From NCBI GenBank assembly GCA_964487605.1, contig CAZARU010000007.1, forward strand, positions 53,261 through 117,260: 64,000 nucleotides of DNA. The letters run 5' to 3'. The notes under the pieces are model-generated. The model was given only the letters and a program-made list of their open reading frames with translations, made no database searches and was not told the DNA's origin. The DNA is from JAJDAH01 sp964487605 (GTDB taxonomy: Bacteria > Myxococcota_A > Polyangia > Polyangiales > Polyangiaceae). The translations under genes were made by a program, and so were the position numbers. This document shows positions 43,100 through 51,509 of the stretch, piece after piece (positions within the stretch are counted from its first letter, which is position 1; each line of letters begins with the position of its first letter).

Positions 43100-44455
43100 A
43101 TGCGGTCGGACCCTCGCTCTCCGCGCGCTCCGCTGCCCTCCTCACCTCCGACGAGCCACGAGGTCGTCGAAGGAGGCGCGGCGTGGACGCCGCCCATCCG
43201 GCTGAGGTCGGTGCTGCTCGTGGCGTTGCTGGTCGGCGCGGGGTTCTGGGCGAAGCCACGCGCGATCGCCGCCTGGAAGCTCCACGACGCGGCGACCGCC
43301 CTGGCGAACTACGCCCTGTGCATGGTGGGGCCGACGGGACCGTCGCTCCTTCGCGACAACCCCGAGGAGTTCCGGCGGCTGGTGCGGCGGCGCCTGGTGA
43401 CGTCGGACGCGGCCGAGCGGCCCTTCACGAACTGCGCGAAGGACGCCCACGCGCTCACGGGCGACGGCGACGTGGAGCGCGCGCACAGGGCGACGGCATG
43501 GAGCTTCATCGAGTTCGGCGGCGTCGCCGCCGACCGCGCGGCGGGTGGCCACAGGGGCGAGATCGGGCTGGCGGCGCTGGTCGTGTCGTCGCGCCCGGTG
43601 GCGGAGCTCGCAGCGGCGGCGTGGCCGTTCGTTCGCGGGGGCTACACCCAGCTGGTGAAGCCCTCCCTCAGCGCCAAGGAGGCGACGCACCCGGTCAGCC
43701 TCGCGTCGCCGGTTGCGGGCCGCGGCCTCCCGCCCTGGCCGGCAGTCTACCGAGGCGTCCACGCGGTGGGGCGTGGGCACGTCGTCGCGATCGGCCAGGG
43801 GGCGAATCTGGCGGCGTTCGAGACGCGCGACGGCGGTCTGACGTGGGAGCCCCGCTCCGCTCGTCACCCCGACGTCGCGGACATTGCCGAGCGCTGTCCC
43901 GCGGGCGACAGCCGTTCGTTCTCGTTCGGCCGGAGCGACTCGGGTGAACTCTGGACGGTCACGTCCCTCGGCCCGGACGGATCGCCGCACGTCGTCGACC
44001 TGGTCCCGTCGAGCTACGACCTGGTCGGCGCGTCGTGTGACGATCAGGCCGTGGCGACCCTGGTGAAGGCGCGCGACGCCGCCGACGTCACGCTTCACCT
44101 GTGCTCCTACCGAAGGACCTGCAAGGCCGTTCCGCTGCCGCGTTTCGGCGGAGTGGGCGCTCTTCCGAAGTACCCGATGGACGTCGCGCGCCTGCGCGGC
44201 GTGACCGTCGTGGCCACGGTGATGCACGGCATCGTGCGTGTCGCGTCCTCGCGAGATGACGGCAGAACGTGGACGCCGTGGTCGGTCGCCTACGATCACG
44301 GCGAGCACGCCTCCGTGGTTCCCGGCAGCCCGCCGCCCTCGAGGCTCCTCGCCTTCGCCGACCGGGTGATCCTCTACGCCGGGGGGGCGACTCCGAAGAC
44401 TCCGTACGCCGTCCTGGCATCCATGGATCACGGCGCGAGCTGGCGTTCGCGCTGA
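43100..44455 (+). CDS. Membrane-anchored Asp-box (sialidase-repeat) beta-propeller-like protein
   Basis: About 451 residues from ATG 43100. A Pro/Ser-rich cytoplasmic N-terminus precedes one transmembrane helix (VLLVALLVGAGFWA, about 37-51), then a helical region (to about 200), then repeats. Three Asp-box motifs (S/T-x-D-x-G-x-T/S-W) are clear: TRDGGLTW, SRDDGRTW and SMDHGASW at the very end. Such motifs mark beta-propellers of sialidases and assembly factors like Ycf48. No catalytic residues are visible. A TTG at 43064 is an alternative start. Confidence 0.65.
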   Translation: MRSDPRSPRAPLPSSPPTSHEVVEGGAAWTPPIRLRSVLLVALLVGAGFWAKPRAIAAWKLHDAATALANYALCMVGPTGPSLLRDNPEEFRRLVRRRLVTSDAAERPFTNCAKDAHALTGDGDVERAHRATAWSFIEFGGVAADRAAGGHRGEIGLAALVVSSRPVAELAAAAWPFVRGGYTQLVKPSLSAKEATHPVSLASPVAGRGLPPWPAVYRGVHAVGRGHVVAIGQGANLAAFETRDGGLTWEPRSARHPDVADIAERCPAGDSRSFSFGRSDSGELWTVTSLGPDGSPHVVDLVPSSYDLVGASCDDQAVATLVKARDAADVTLHLCSYRRTCKAVPLPRFGGVGALPKYPMDVARLRGVTVVATVMHGIVRVASSRDDGRTWTPWSVAYDHGEHASVVPGSPPPSRLLAFADRVILYAGGATPKTPYAVLASMDHGASWRSR

Positions 44456-44545
44456 CGCCGCGGGCGAGACTCCGCGCCAGCCCTTCACGGCCGGGCCCCG
44501 CCCGCGCTATCTAGGGAGTCCGGCCTCACCGCCGCCGCCGTCCCG

Positions 44546-46498
44546 ATGCTCGCCGACCTCGATCCCGCAGCCCGCCTCGGCACGGTGATTGCCGAGCGGT
44601 ACCGCCTGGACGCGCTCCTGGGTGAGGGCGGGATGGGGACGGTCTACTCCGCCGAGCACGTGCTCATGAAGAAGCGCGTGGCGGTGAAGATCCTGCACCG
44701 CGAGCTGACCGAGATCCCGGACGTCGTGGCGCGGTTCGAGCGCGAGGCCATGGCCGCGGCGAACATCGAGCACGAGAACGTCGCGGGCGCCACGGACTTC
44801 GGTCGTCTCCCCGACGGGTCCGTGTTCCTGGTGCTCGAGTACGTTCAGGGGCGAACGCTGCGCGAGGACCTCGCCTTCGGGCGCTTCGAGGTCGCCCGCG
44901 CGCTCCACGTCGGACGGCAAATCGCCAACGCCCTCGCAGCCGCGCACGCCATCGACATCGTGCATCGAGATCTCAAGCCGGAGAACATCGTGCTCGTACC
45001 GAAGGGCGCGGATCGCGACTTCGTGAAGATCCTCGACTTCGGCATCGCGAAGGTGCCGATCGGTGACGCGAACGACGGCGCACCGGTGAGCGGGAAACCC
45101 ATCACGAAGGTCGGGTTCGTGGTCGGGACGCCCGAGTACATGCCGCCCGAGCAGGCCCTCGGCGAACGCGTCGACGCGCGGGCCGATCTCTATTCGCTCG
45201 GCGTCATCCTGTACGAGCTGCTCGTGGGCGAACGGCCGTTCGGGGACGCCACGGGGGGCGACGTGCTCGGCCGCCAGCTCTCGGGGCCGCCGATCACTCC
45301 CGCCGAGCGCCTTCAGGGCGCCCTGCCACCGGCGCTCGATCGCCTCGTGATGCGCCTGCTGGCGACCAAGAAGGGCGACCGGTTCGGCGACGCGGAGTCC
45401 GTCGTAGTGGCCATGGACGGCATCCTGCACGGCGGTCCACGCGAGCAGCTGCCCACGCGGCGACTGGGGTCGCCCTCGGAGCCCCCGCGGGCAGGACCAG
45501 CGGAGAGCGTCGGGGCGGTGGTCGAAGTGGCTCCGCGCCCGCCGCCCGCGGGGTTCGCGCCGCCCGACGACGGGCCCATCGAGCTGCCGGGGCTGTCGCC
45601 CGGCGTGGCCGACAGGGTCCTCGCGGCGCTCTCCGCCTCGTACCGCGACCTCGAGGCGCGTCGGCGCGGCTGGCCGGATCCTCTCCGTCGAGTTCCCGTG
45701 GCGCTGCTGCTCGGAGCCGGCGGAGTGGTCGTGCTGATCGTTGTGCTCGCCGTCGGTGCGCTCGCGACGTCGAAGCCGAGCGGTGCCATCGCCGCGACCA
45801 GCGCGAGCGCGGCGCCCTCCGCGGCGCCACCGGTGATCGCGCCCGTCGTCGCGAGCGCCGCACCGGGCCGGGTCGTGGCGGCGGAGATCGACGTCGCCCG
45901 CCGAGGTGGCGCCGAGGCGCTGGCCGCCCTCGCCGAGCGCCATCCTGGGGACCCGCACGTGCTCGCGGCGCTCGGCGCCGCGCATCGCGATGCGAAGCGC
46001 TACGAGAAGGCGCTCGAGGCAGTGGAGAAGGCGTTCACCCTCGACGCCACCGTCGCCGAGGGGCGGGACGTGCGGGCCACGCTCTACACGACCGCCCAGG
46101 CGAAATCGACGAGCGACGCGACCTTCGACCTCCTGGAGAATCGCCTGGGGAGCGTCGGGGCCGAGATCATCTACGACCTCGCGACGCAGGAGGGACTCGG
46201 GCGGAACGTTCGCCGTCGGGCGGAGGCGTTCCTCGGCACCAAGCAGTTCGAGCGAACGTCCTCGCCCGCGTTGCTGGTGCTCGTCGCGCTGCGCACGGCG
46301 CGCACCTGTGAGCAGCGTCACGCGCTGGTGCTGCGCGCGAAGAACGTGGGCGACTGGCGAGTGCTCGAGTATCTGGAGAAGCTCGAAAAGACGACGGGGT
46401 GCGGTCGCAAGGGCGCCGAGGACTGCCACTCCTGCCTGCGCGCGGACGACCGACTCGCCCAGGCGATTCGAGAGCTGCGCGACCGCGTCAAGCGCTGA
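44546..46498 (+). CDS. Eukaryote-like Ser/Thr protein kinase with transmembrane helix and extracytoplasmic helical domain
   Basis: A 650-residue kinase. The domain spans about residues 18-290: Gly loop GEGGMGTVY, Lys48 (VAVKIL), HRDLKPEN (140-147) with catalytic Asp142, DFG (164-166), and the activation-segment end GTPEYMPPEQ. A Pro-rich juxtamembrane stretch, one transmembrane helix (ALLLGAGGVVVLIVVLAVGAL, about 390-410) and a helical, TPR-like extracytoplasmic part with four clustered Cys (CGRKGAEDCHSCLR) near the end follow. Targets are unknown; kinases of this kind are numerous in myxobacteria. Confidence 0.92.
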   Translation: MLADLDPAARLGTVIAERYRLDALLGEGGMGTVYSAEHVLMKKRVAVKILHRELTEIPDVVARFEREAMAAANIEHENVAGATDFGRLPDGSVFLVLEYVQGRTLREDLAFGRFEVARALHVGRQIANALAAAHAIDIVHRDLKPENIVLVPKGADRDFVKILDFGIAKVPIGDANDGAPVSGKPITKVGFVVGTPEYMPPEQALGERVDARADLYSLGVILYELLVGERPFGDATGGDVLGRQLSGPPITPAERLQGALPPALDRLVMRLLATKKGDRFGDAESVVVAMDGILHGGPREQLPTRRLGSPSEPPRAGPAESVGAVVEVAPRPPPAGFAPPDDGPIELPGLSPGVADRVLAALSASYRDLEARRRGWPDPLRRVPVALLLGAGGVVVLIVVLAVGALATSKPSGAIAATSASAAPSAAPPVIAPVVASAAPGRVVAAEIDVARRGGAEALAALAERHPGDPHVLAALGAAHRDAKRYEKALEAVEKAFTLDATVAEGRDVRATLYTTAQAKSTSDATFDLLENRLGSVGAEIIYDLATQEGLGRNVRRRAEAFLGTKQFERTSSPALLVLVALRTARTCEQRHALVLRAKNVGDWRVLEYLEKLEKTTGCGRKGAEDCHSCLRADDRLAQAIRELRDRVKR

Positions 46499-46513
46499 CG
46501 CTGCGTTCCGGCG

Positions 46514-47761
46514 TCACGACCCGAGACAGCCGAGCGCGATGTCCACCTTCGCGTTCTGATCGATCTTCACGACGTCGCACGTCCCGTCGCAGAGCGTCAG
46601 CTTCGTCGGGTTCACGTTGTTGTCGTAGTACCAGCCGCCGCCGGCGGCGGCGCAGTCGCCCTGCGTGTTGACGCGTCCGACGACCTGGGCGGGTGGGACG
46701 CCGTTCGCCGAGTAGTGCACCGTGACGCTGTCCAGGTTCACGATGCCCGCGTCCGTTCTCGGCATCTGGTACTCGCAGCCGAGCGCCTGCCCCTGAATGG
46801 CCTTGAGGGCCGCCAGGAACGCGGCCGCTCCGCCCGTGGCGTCGCAGGCGGAGTTCGGCCCGGCCGTGTCGCAGTCGGTTCCGCCGCCGTTCGCGATGGC
46901 GTTCAGCACGTTGAAGTCGGCTCCCTGCATTCCCATCGTGAACGTCTGCACGTTGTTCGTCGTGCGCGCGTTCGCTGCGATGTTGGACAGGCCCGTGGCG
47001 TCCGTCGGCGAGCAATCGGTCGGCTGTCCGTCGCTCACCAGGATGCCGACGCACTTCTCCGTGGGGTTGGCCGCCTGGTAGGCGCCGCAGAAGGCCACCA
47101 GGCCGTTGAGGGCGCCGGCGGTCGGCGTGGCGCCGCTCGGCGCCGTCGTGTTCAGGGAGTTCTTGATCGGTGCGGCGTTGCCCGGGAGCGCACCCATGGC
47201 GACCGCCGGGATCTGGTAGCCGGTGCATCCGCTCCCGGAGAAGTACCCGAGCGCGACCTTCAGCCCGACGGACCCGGGGTCGTCGACGAAGCTCGAGATG
47301 GCCGTGCGCGCGGAGTTCCACTTGTTGTTGTCGTTCATGCTGCCGGATCGGTCGAGCATGATGTAGATGGCGAGCGGCAAGAGCTCCGCCTCGACCGTCG
47401 TCGCGGCGCACGCGTCCTGGTCCGGATTCACGGGGCCGTCGTAGGTGAAGCGAACGTCGGGCGCCGCCGCGTCCGCAATCGACGAACCGCCGGCGCCCGA
47501 GCCGCTGGTCGCGCCGGACCCGCCCGAAGCGGCCGTTCCGCCCGAGCCGGCCGTCCCGCCCGATGCGCCCGAACCCGAGCTGCCCGCCGCAGCATCGCCT
47601 GCTCCGCCGCCGGAGCCCGCCGAGCTGCCGGCGCTTCCGCCCGCCTGCGCGGAGCCGGAGACGCCCCCGGAACTCTCGTTCGAGCTCGAGCCGCTGGACT
47701 CGACCGAGCAGCCGGCGTACGCGGCCACCGTTGTCGCAAGGCACAGCAGAACCGACCGCAC
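46514..47761 (-). CDS. Surface lipoprotein with von Willebrand A domain
   Basis: A 415-residue lipoprotein from GTG 47761 with signal peptide ending AAYAGC. An 80-residue Gly/Ser/Ala linker precedes the VWA domain, whose metal-binding MIDAS motif is DRSGSM, with the conserved Thr (SGATPTAG) and Asp (LVSDGQPTD) later. Several Cys pairs are present. VWA domains bind protein partners through a divalent metal, so an adhesion or complex-forming role is likely. It converges on the kinase gene with a 15-base gap. Confidence 0.8.
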   Translation of the reverse strand: MRSVLLCLATTVAAYAGCSVESSGSSSNESSGGVSGSAQAGGSAGSSAGSGGGAGDAAAGSSGSGASGGTAGSGGTAASGGSGATSGSGAGGSSIADAAAPDVRFTYDGPVNPDQDACAATTVEAELLPLAIYIMLDRSGSMNDNNKWNSARTAISSFVDDPGSVGLKVALGYFSGSGCTGYQIPAVAMGALPGNAAPIKNSLNTTAPSGATPTAGALNGLVAFCGAYQAANPTEKCVGILVSDGQPTDCSPTDATGLSNIAANARTTNNVQTFTMGMQGADFNVLNAIANGGGTDCDTAGPNSACDATGGAAAFLAALKAIQGQALGCEYQMPRTDAGIVNLDSVTVHYSANGVPPAQVVGRVNTQGDCAAAGGGWYYDNNVNPTKLTLCDGTCDVVKIDQNAKVDIALGCLGS

Positions 47762-47885
47762 GACGGCAGTTTCCGCCAGTGTCGCCGCGCGCGCAAGTCG
47801 CGCCCCACCCCGCCGGCTCCACTCGCCCCGCCGAGGCGTCGTTTCCCGAGGAGGGCGTGGGGGTGCGTCGAGAGGCGGGGTGCGG

Positions 47886-48317
47886 GTGATCGCGTACCGC
47901 CGTGCGGTTCGGTTCCAGGAGGTCGACGCCGCGCAGATGGCCTTCTTTCCGAACTTCGCCGTGTGGGCCCACGAGGCGATGGAGCACTTCTTCGGCGACC
48001 TGGCCGGGGGCTACGCCGCGCTGATCACGCAGCGACGCGTGGGGCTGCCGGCCGTGAAGTTCGACGTGGAGTTCAGGGCGCCGCTCGTGTTCGGGGATGC
48101 GTTCGTGGTGGAGACGCGCGTGGCGCGCATCGGGGGACGGAGCCTGACGATGAGCTACCGCTTCGTGCGAGAGCGGGACGGCGTCGTCTGCGCCGAGGCG
48201 TCCCACGTCGTCGTCACGACGGACCTCGACGCGCTGAAGAGCTGCGAGATGCCGGAGGACGTTCGCGCGCACCTCGAGGCGCACCTCGACCGCGGGGCGT
48301 CGGGACACCGCGGCTGA
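47886..48317 (+). CDS. Acyl-CoA thioesterase of the 4-hydroxybenzoyl-CoA thioesterase (hotdog) family
   Basis: A 143-residue hotdog-fold protein. YRRAVRFQEVDAAQMAFFPNF has the catalytic-region Asp and aromatic pattern of YbgC/4HBT enzymes, and HEAMEHFF forms the hot-dog helix. KFDVEFRAPLVFGD and SHVVVTTDLD are the later strands. The substrate acyl-CoA cannot be assigned. Possible starts are GTG 47886 and GTG 47880. Confidence 0.86.
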   Translation: MIAYRRAVRFQEVDAAQMAFFPNFAVWAHEAMEHFFGDLAGGYAALITQRRVGLPAVKFDVEFRAPLVFGDAFVVETRVARIGGRSLTMSYRFVRERDGVVCAEASHVVVTTDLDALKSCEMPEDVRAHLEAHLDRGASGHRG

Positions 48318-48363
48318 CGCGAGCCCGTGGTACATTCTGCGCCCCACGAACCGGAGAGAAGGC

Positions 48364-48774
48364 ATGCACGTGTTTCGGATGGTCCATCTCGCGTTTCTCG
48401 GAGCGGTTCTCGTCGCCTGCGAAGGTGAGAGCGCGACGTGCTCGAAAGCTCGCGGCGAGGCCTCCGATGCATGGCGCCAGCTCAAGGAGAAGGCCGGCGG
48501 ATTCAAGCACCGCGGCGCCGTAGGCTACGAAGACATGGACGAGCGCCAGAAGGCCGACCACTTGAAGACCTGGACCGAGATCGAGACGCAGGCCGAGCTG
48601 CTGTCGAAGTCGTTCGCGTTCTCCAAGATCACCTGGGATACCGCCGAACCCGCCAAGAAGAAGCTCAACGAAACGTTCGAGCAGTATCCCCACAAGAAGG
48701 ACTACGGAAGCGTGTCGGGCAGCTTGTCCGCCGCGAACACGCAGCACGATGCCGCGAAGGCCGCGTGCCAGTAG
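48364..48774 (+). CDS. Small helical lipoprotein of unknown function
   Basis: A 136-residue protein. The signal peptide HVFRMVHLAFLGAVLVAC has a good lipobox (LVAC), and the mature part is charged and helical with three Cys (TCSKAR and the C-terminal AACQ). A purine-rich ribosome-binding site (GGAGAGAAGG) precedes the ATG. No family is recognised. It follows the thioesterase by 46 bases. Confidence 0.68.
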   Translation: MHVFRMVHLAFLGAVLVACEGESATCSKARGEASDAWRQLKEKAGGFKHRGAVGYEDMDERQKADHLKTWTEIETQAELLSKSFAFSKITWDTAEPAKKKLNETFEQYPHKKDYGSVSGSLSAANTQHDAAKAACQ

Positions 48775-48819
48775 CCTCGCGTCGTCCGAGGTCGCGTGCC
48801 GAGGGACGCGGAGGCCGCG

Positions 48820-49782
48820 TCAGAAGGTTCGCCTGAGCGTCACCGAGCCGCCCCGCGTCCCTGCGGCGGGCGCGAGCGCCGTCTCGCTGCCGTCCTTCGA
48901 CGTCGAGAGGAGCAGGTAGCCGCCCAGGCCGATCCCGAGGGCTCCGACGACGAAGCCGGCGGTGGAAACGGTCGACAGGGTTCGGCCTTCGTCCGCCGCG
49001 TCCGCGCCCTCGCGGTTGCACACCTTGCGAGCGTCGCAGTTGGCGTCGACGGTGGACTTCTTCGACAGCACGGCGACGCCCGCGATCGAGCCGACGGCGA
49101 GTCCGACCACTCCGACGCCTCCCACGAGCCAGCCGAGGGTGGGCGAGCCGGATTTCGGAGCGGGCTCGCCCGGCGTCGAGGCGTCGGAGCCCAGCGCGGC
49201 CGCTCCCCGGTTCGGTGCCCCGACCCGGACGGTGAGGGTCTGTCGCGAGCCCTCGCTCGCCTGGATCTCGAAGATGGCGCGCGCGCGACCGGGGCTGTCC
49301 ACGATGACGCGCTGAACCCCGGGGTCCACGGGCAGGTGCGCGTCCATGCTCGCGCTCCCGAGCGGCACGCCGTTCCGGGTGATCTTCGTGCCGGGGGGCG
49401 AGGGCCCCTCGAAGTGCACCGAGAGCCGCGGCAGCCGATCTTCGAGGAGGCTCGCGCGCTGCTCGGCCAGCGGGCGGCGGTCGTCCGCCGGGGGTAGTCG
49501 CTGGGCGACCTCGCGGAACGTGGTCCAGGCCGTTGCGACGTTGCCGAGCCGCTCCTCGCAGTCGGCGATGTTGAACAGCGTCCCGAGGGCGGGATCGAGC
49601 CGGTGGCTCTCGCGGAACTTCGCGCACGCCGTGCGGTGGTCGCCCTCGTCGGACGCTTCGCGGCCCTGGCGGAACAGGGCTTCGGCGGCGGCGGCGTCGC
49701 GGGGCTGCGCCGACGAAACGGGCGAGAGCGTCGCGCCCGCGAGCAGAGCGGCGATGACGACGGCGCGTCGCACCCGAGCCAT
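48820..49782 (-). CDS. Secreted TPR/PEGA-like protein with C-terminal transmembrane helices
   Basis: A 320-residue protein from ATG 49782. The signal peptide (VVIAALLAGATLSPVSSAQ) is followed by a TPR-like pair (AEALFRQGREASDEGDHRTACAKF and the next helix), a PEGA-like beta segment (ITRNGVPLGSASMDAHLPVDPG), and two hydrophobic helices around residues 215-235 and 275-295. Proteins of this plan commonly sit next to Ser/Thr kinase genes in myxobacteria, and here the kinase gene lies 40 bases upstream on the same strand. The function is unknown. Confidence 0.74.
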   Translation of the reverse strand: MARVRRAVVIAALLAGATLSPVSSAQPRDAAAAEALFRQGREASDEGDHRTACAKFRESHRLDPALGTLFNIADCEERLGNVATAWTTFREVAQRLPPADDRRPLAEQRASLLEDRLPRLSVHFEGPSPPGTKITRNGVPLGSASMDAHLPVDPGVQRVIVDSPGRARAIFEIQASEGSRQTLTVRVGAPNRGAAALGSDASTPGEPAPKSGSPTLGWLVGGVGVVGLAVGSIAGVAVLSKKSTVDANCDARKVCNREGADAADEGRTLSTVSTAGFVVGALGIGLGGYLLLSTSKDGSETALAPAAGTRGGSVTLRRTF

Positions 49783-49822
49783 GTCGCCATCATCCCGCGC
49801 GGCGCGCGGCGGCGCCAGCCCG

Positions 49823-51283
49823 TCAGTGCCGCCGATCGAAGGGATTGCCCGAAGCGGCCTTCGGCGCCGGCGCCGGTGCGGGAGGTGGCGCCGCAGCCGG
49901 TCCTTTCGGCGCGGCGACCGGACCCGTCGCCCGTCGCGCGGGCTCCGAGGGGGTGCGGCGGGGGCGCGCACCGGCGTCCGCCGCGGCGGCGGGGCCGGCG
50001 TCGATCGCGCGGTGGTGCTCCACCGTCACGTCGGGCTCCTTTCGGGGCGGCGGCGCGGCCGTGACGTCCGGCACGGCGATCGGCGCGCCGGAAGCAGCGG
50101 GTGCGGGCCCGGTCTCGGTCGCCGCCGGCCGAACGAGCCAACCGATGGCGGCGACGAGGACCACCGCGCTCGCCGCGGCACCCAGCCATGCGCCGCGCTT
50201 CGCGGCGGGCGACGCCACGCCGCTCGCGCCGCTCGTGATGGCGCGTGCCGTCGTGAGCGTCTCGGGCTTGGGAAGCGGCGTGAGCGCCGCGTCGGGATGG
50301 CTGGCGAGATCGGGCGTGAACCCCGCAGGCGCGACCAGCGTCTCGGTGTCCACGTTCACGACGACCGACGGCTTGGGGAGGCTGATGGGACCCTCGACGC
50401 CGAGGAGCTCCGCCATGACCTCGCGACCCCGGGCCTGCATGGCCGCGGCCGACTCCCAGCGATCGGTCTTCTTGTAGGCGAGGGCCCGATCCACCAGATC
50501 GACGAGCGCCGAGGGCAGGCCGGGCATGACCTCGCCCAGGGAACGCGCCGGAACGGTCGCCGCCTGGATGAGCTGCTCGTTGATCGTCTCCGCCTCGTGG
50601 ACGTACGAGCCGGAGAGCGTCGTGAAGAGCACGGCGCCGACGGCCCAGATGTCGGTGCGCCCGTCGACCTCGTCCCATCGTCCGCGCGACTGCTCGGGAG
50701 CCATGAAGGCAGGCGTGCCGAGGAGGGACCCCGCCTTGGTCTCCGCGCCGCTGTCCTTGGACAGCTCGCGCAGCCTCGCGATGCCGAAGTCGAGGACCTT
50801 CAGCTGGCCCTCGCGGGTGAGGAACAGGTTCTCGGGCTTCAGGTCCCGGTGGACGATCCCCTTGTCGTGAGCCGCGACGAGCACGTCGAGGAGCTGATCG
50901 ACGATGGGCAGCACCTCCTCGGGCGGCAGGTGGCGGTCCTTGCGCTCCCAGCGGGCGTCCAGGGTCTCGCCGCTGAGCAGCTCCATCACCAGGAAGGGTG
51001 CGCCGTCGGGCGTGACGTCGTCGTCGAAGACCTCGACCGTTCCAGGGTGCCCGACCGTGTTCGCGACGTACCCCTCCCGCAGGAAGCGCGCCGTCACGTC
51101 GGCGTCGAGGCCGATCTCCGGGTGGAGCATCTTGATCGCGAAGCGCTTCTTGTTCCGGTGCGTCGCAGCGTAGACCGTCGCCATGCCGCCGACGCCCAGG
51201 ACCCGGCCGAGGGCGTACTTGCCGTTGATGACGGCGCCCACGCGTCGCTGCGCGCGCTCTCCCAGGTCGTTCGGCGACGTCAT
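49823..51283 (-). CDS. Eukaryote-like Ser/Thr protein kinase (second copy)
   Basis: A 486-residue kinase from ATG 51283 (an ATG at 51358 would add 25 residues). The domain spans about 23-285: GVGGMATVY, Lys51 (FAIKML), HRDLKPEN (145-152) with catalytic Asp147, DFG (165-167) and GTPAFMAPEQ. A TM helix (AWLGAAASAVVLVAAIGWLV) lies around residues 382-401, and the periplasmic tail is Pro/Ala-rich with no clear domain. It is downstream of the giant TPR operon, 226 bases away, and upstream of a TPR/PEGA protein. Confidence 0.92.
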   Translation of the reverse strand: MTSPNDLGERAQRRVGAVINGKYALGRVLGVGGMATVYAATHRNKKRFAIKMLHPEIGLDADVTARFLREGYVANTVGHPGTVEVFDDDVTPDGAPFLVMELLSGETLDARWERKDRHLPPEEVLPIVDQLLDVLVAAHDKGIVHRDLKPENLFLTREGQLKVLDFGIARLRELSKDSGAETKAGSLLGTPAFMAPEQSRGRWDEVDGRTDIWAVGAVLFTTLSGSYVHEAETINEQLIQAATVPARSLGEVMPGLPSALVDLVDRALAYKKTDRWESAAAMQARGREVMAELLGVEGPISLPKPSVVVNVDTETLVAPAGFTPDLASHPDAALTPLPKPETLTTARAITSGASGVASPAAKRGAWLGAAASAVVLVAAIGWLVRPAATETGPAPAASGAPIAVPDVTAAPPPRKEPDVTVEHHRAIDAGPAAAADAGARPRRTPSEPARRATGPVAAPKGPAAAPPPAPAPAPKAASGNPFDRRH

Positions 51284-51509
51284 GGCACCCAGTCCGCGGT
51301 CGGCGGTTGGCCCAGGGGGTCTCCGCCGCTCGGTCGCCCTACGCTCGAGATCCGACATTTCTTCCTCGCAGGCGCTCGAGGCGGCCCTGGCCGCCTGGCC
51401 GCGGACGTGACTTCGAAGCGCCCAACGAGGAACGGATACGCGCGACGCGCCTTACGGGTCTGCCGGTCGCCCGGGGCGGGCGGCGGCGCCGGTGGGTGGC
51501 CCTCCCGCA

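Noticed and set aside
51380..51395. Small hairpin (GGCGGC / GCCGCC) in the gap after the giant TPR gene
   Set aside because: 6-bp stem, over 110 bases past the stop and no T-run; too weak to call a terminator.
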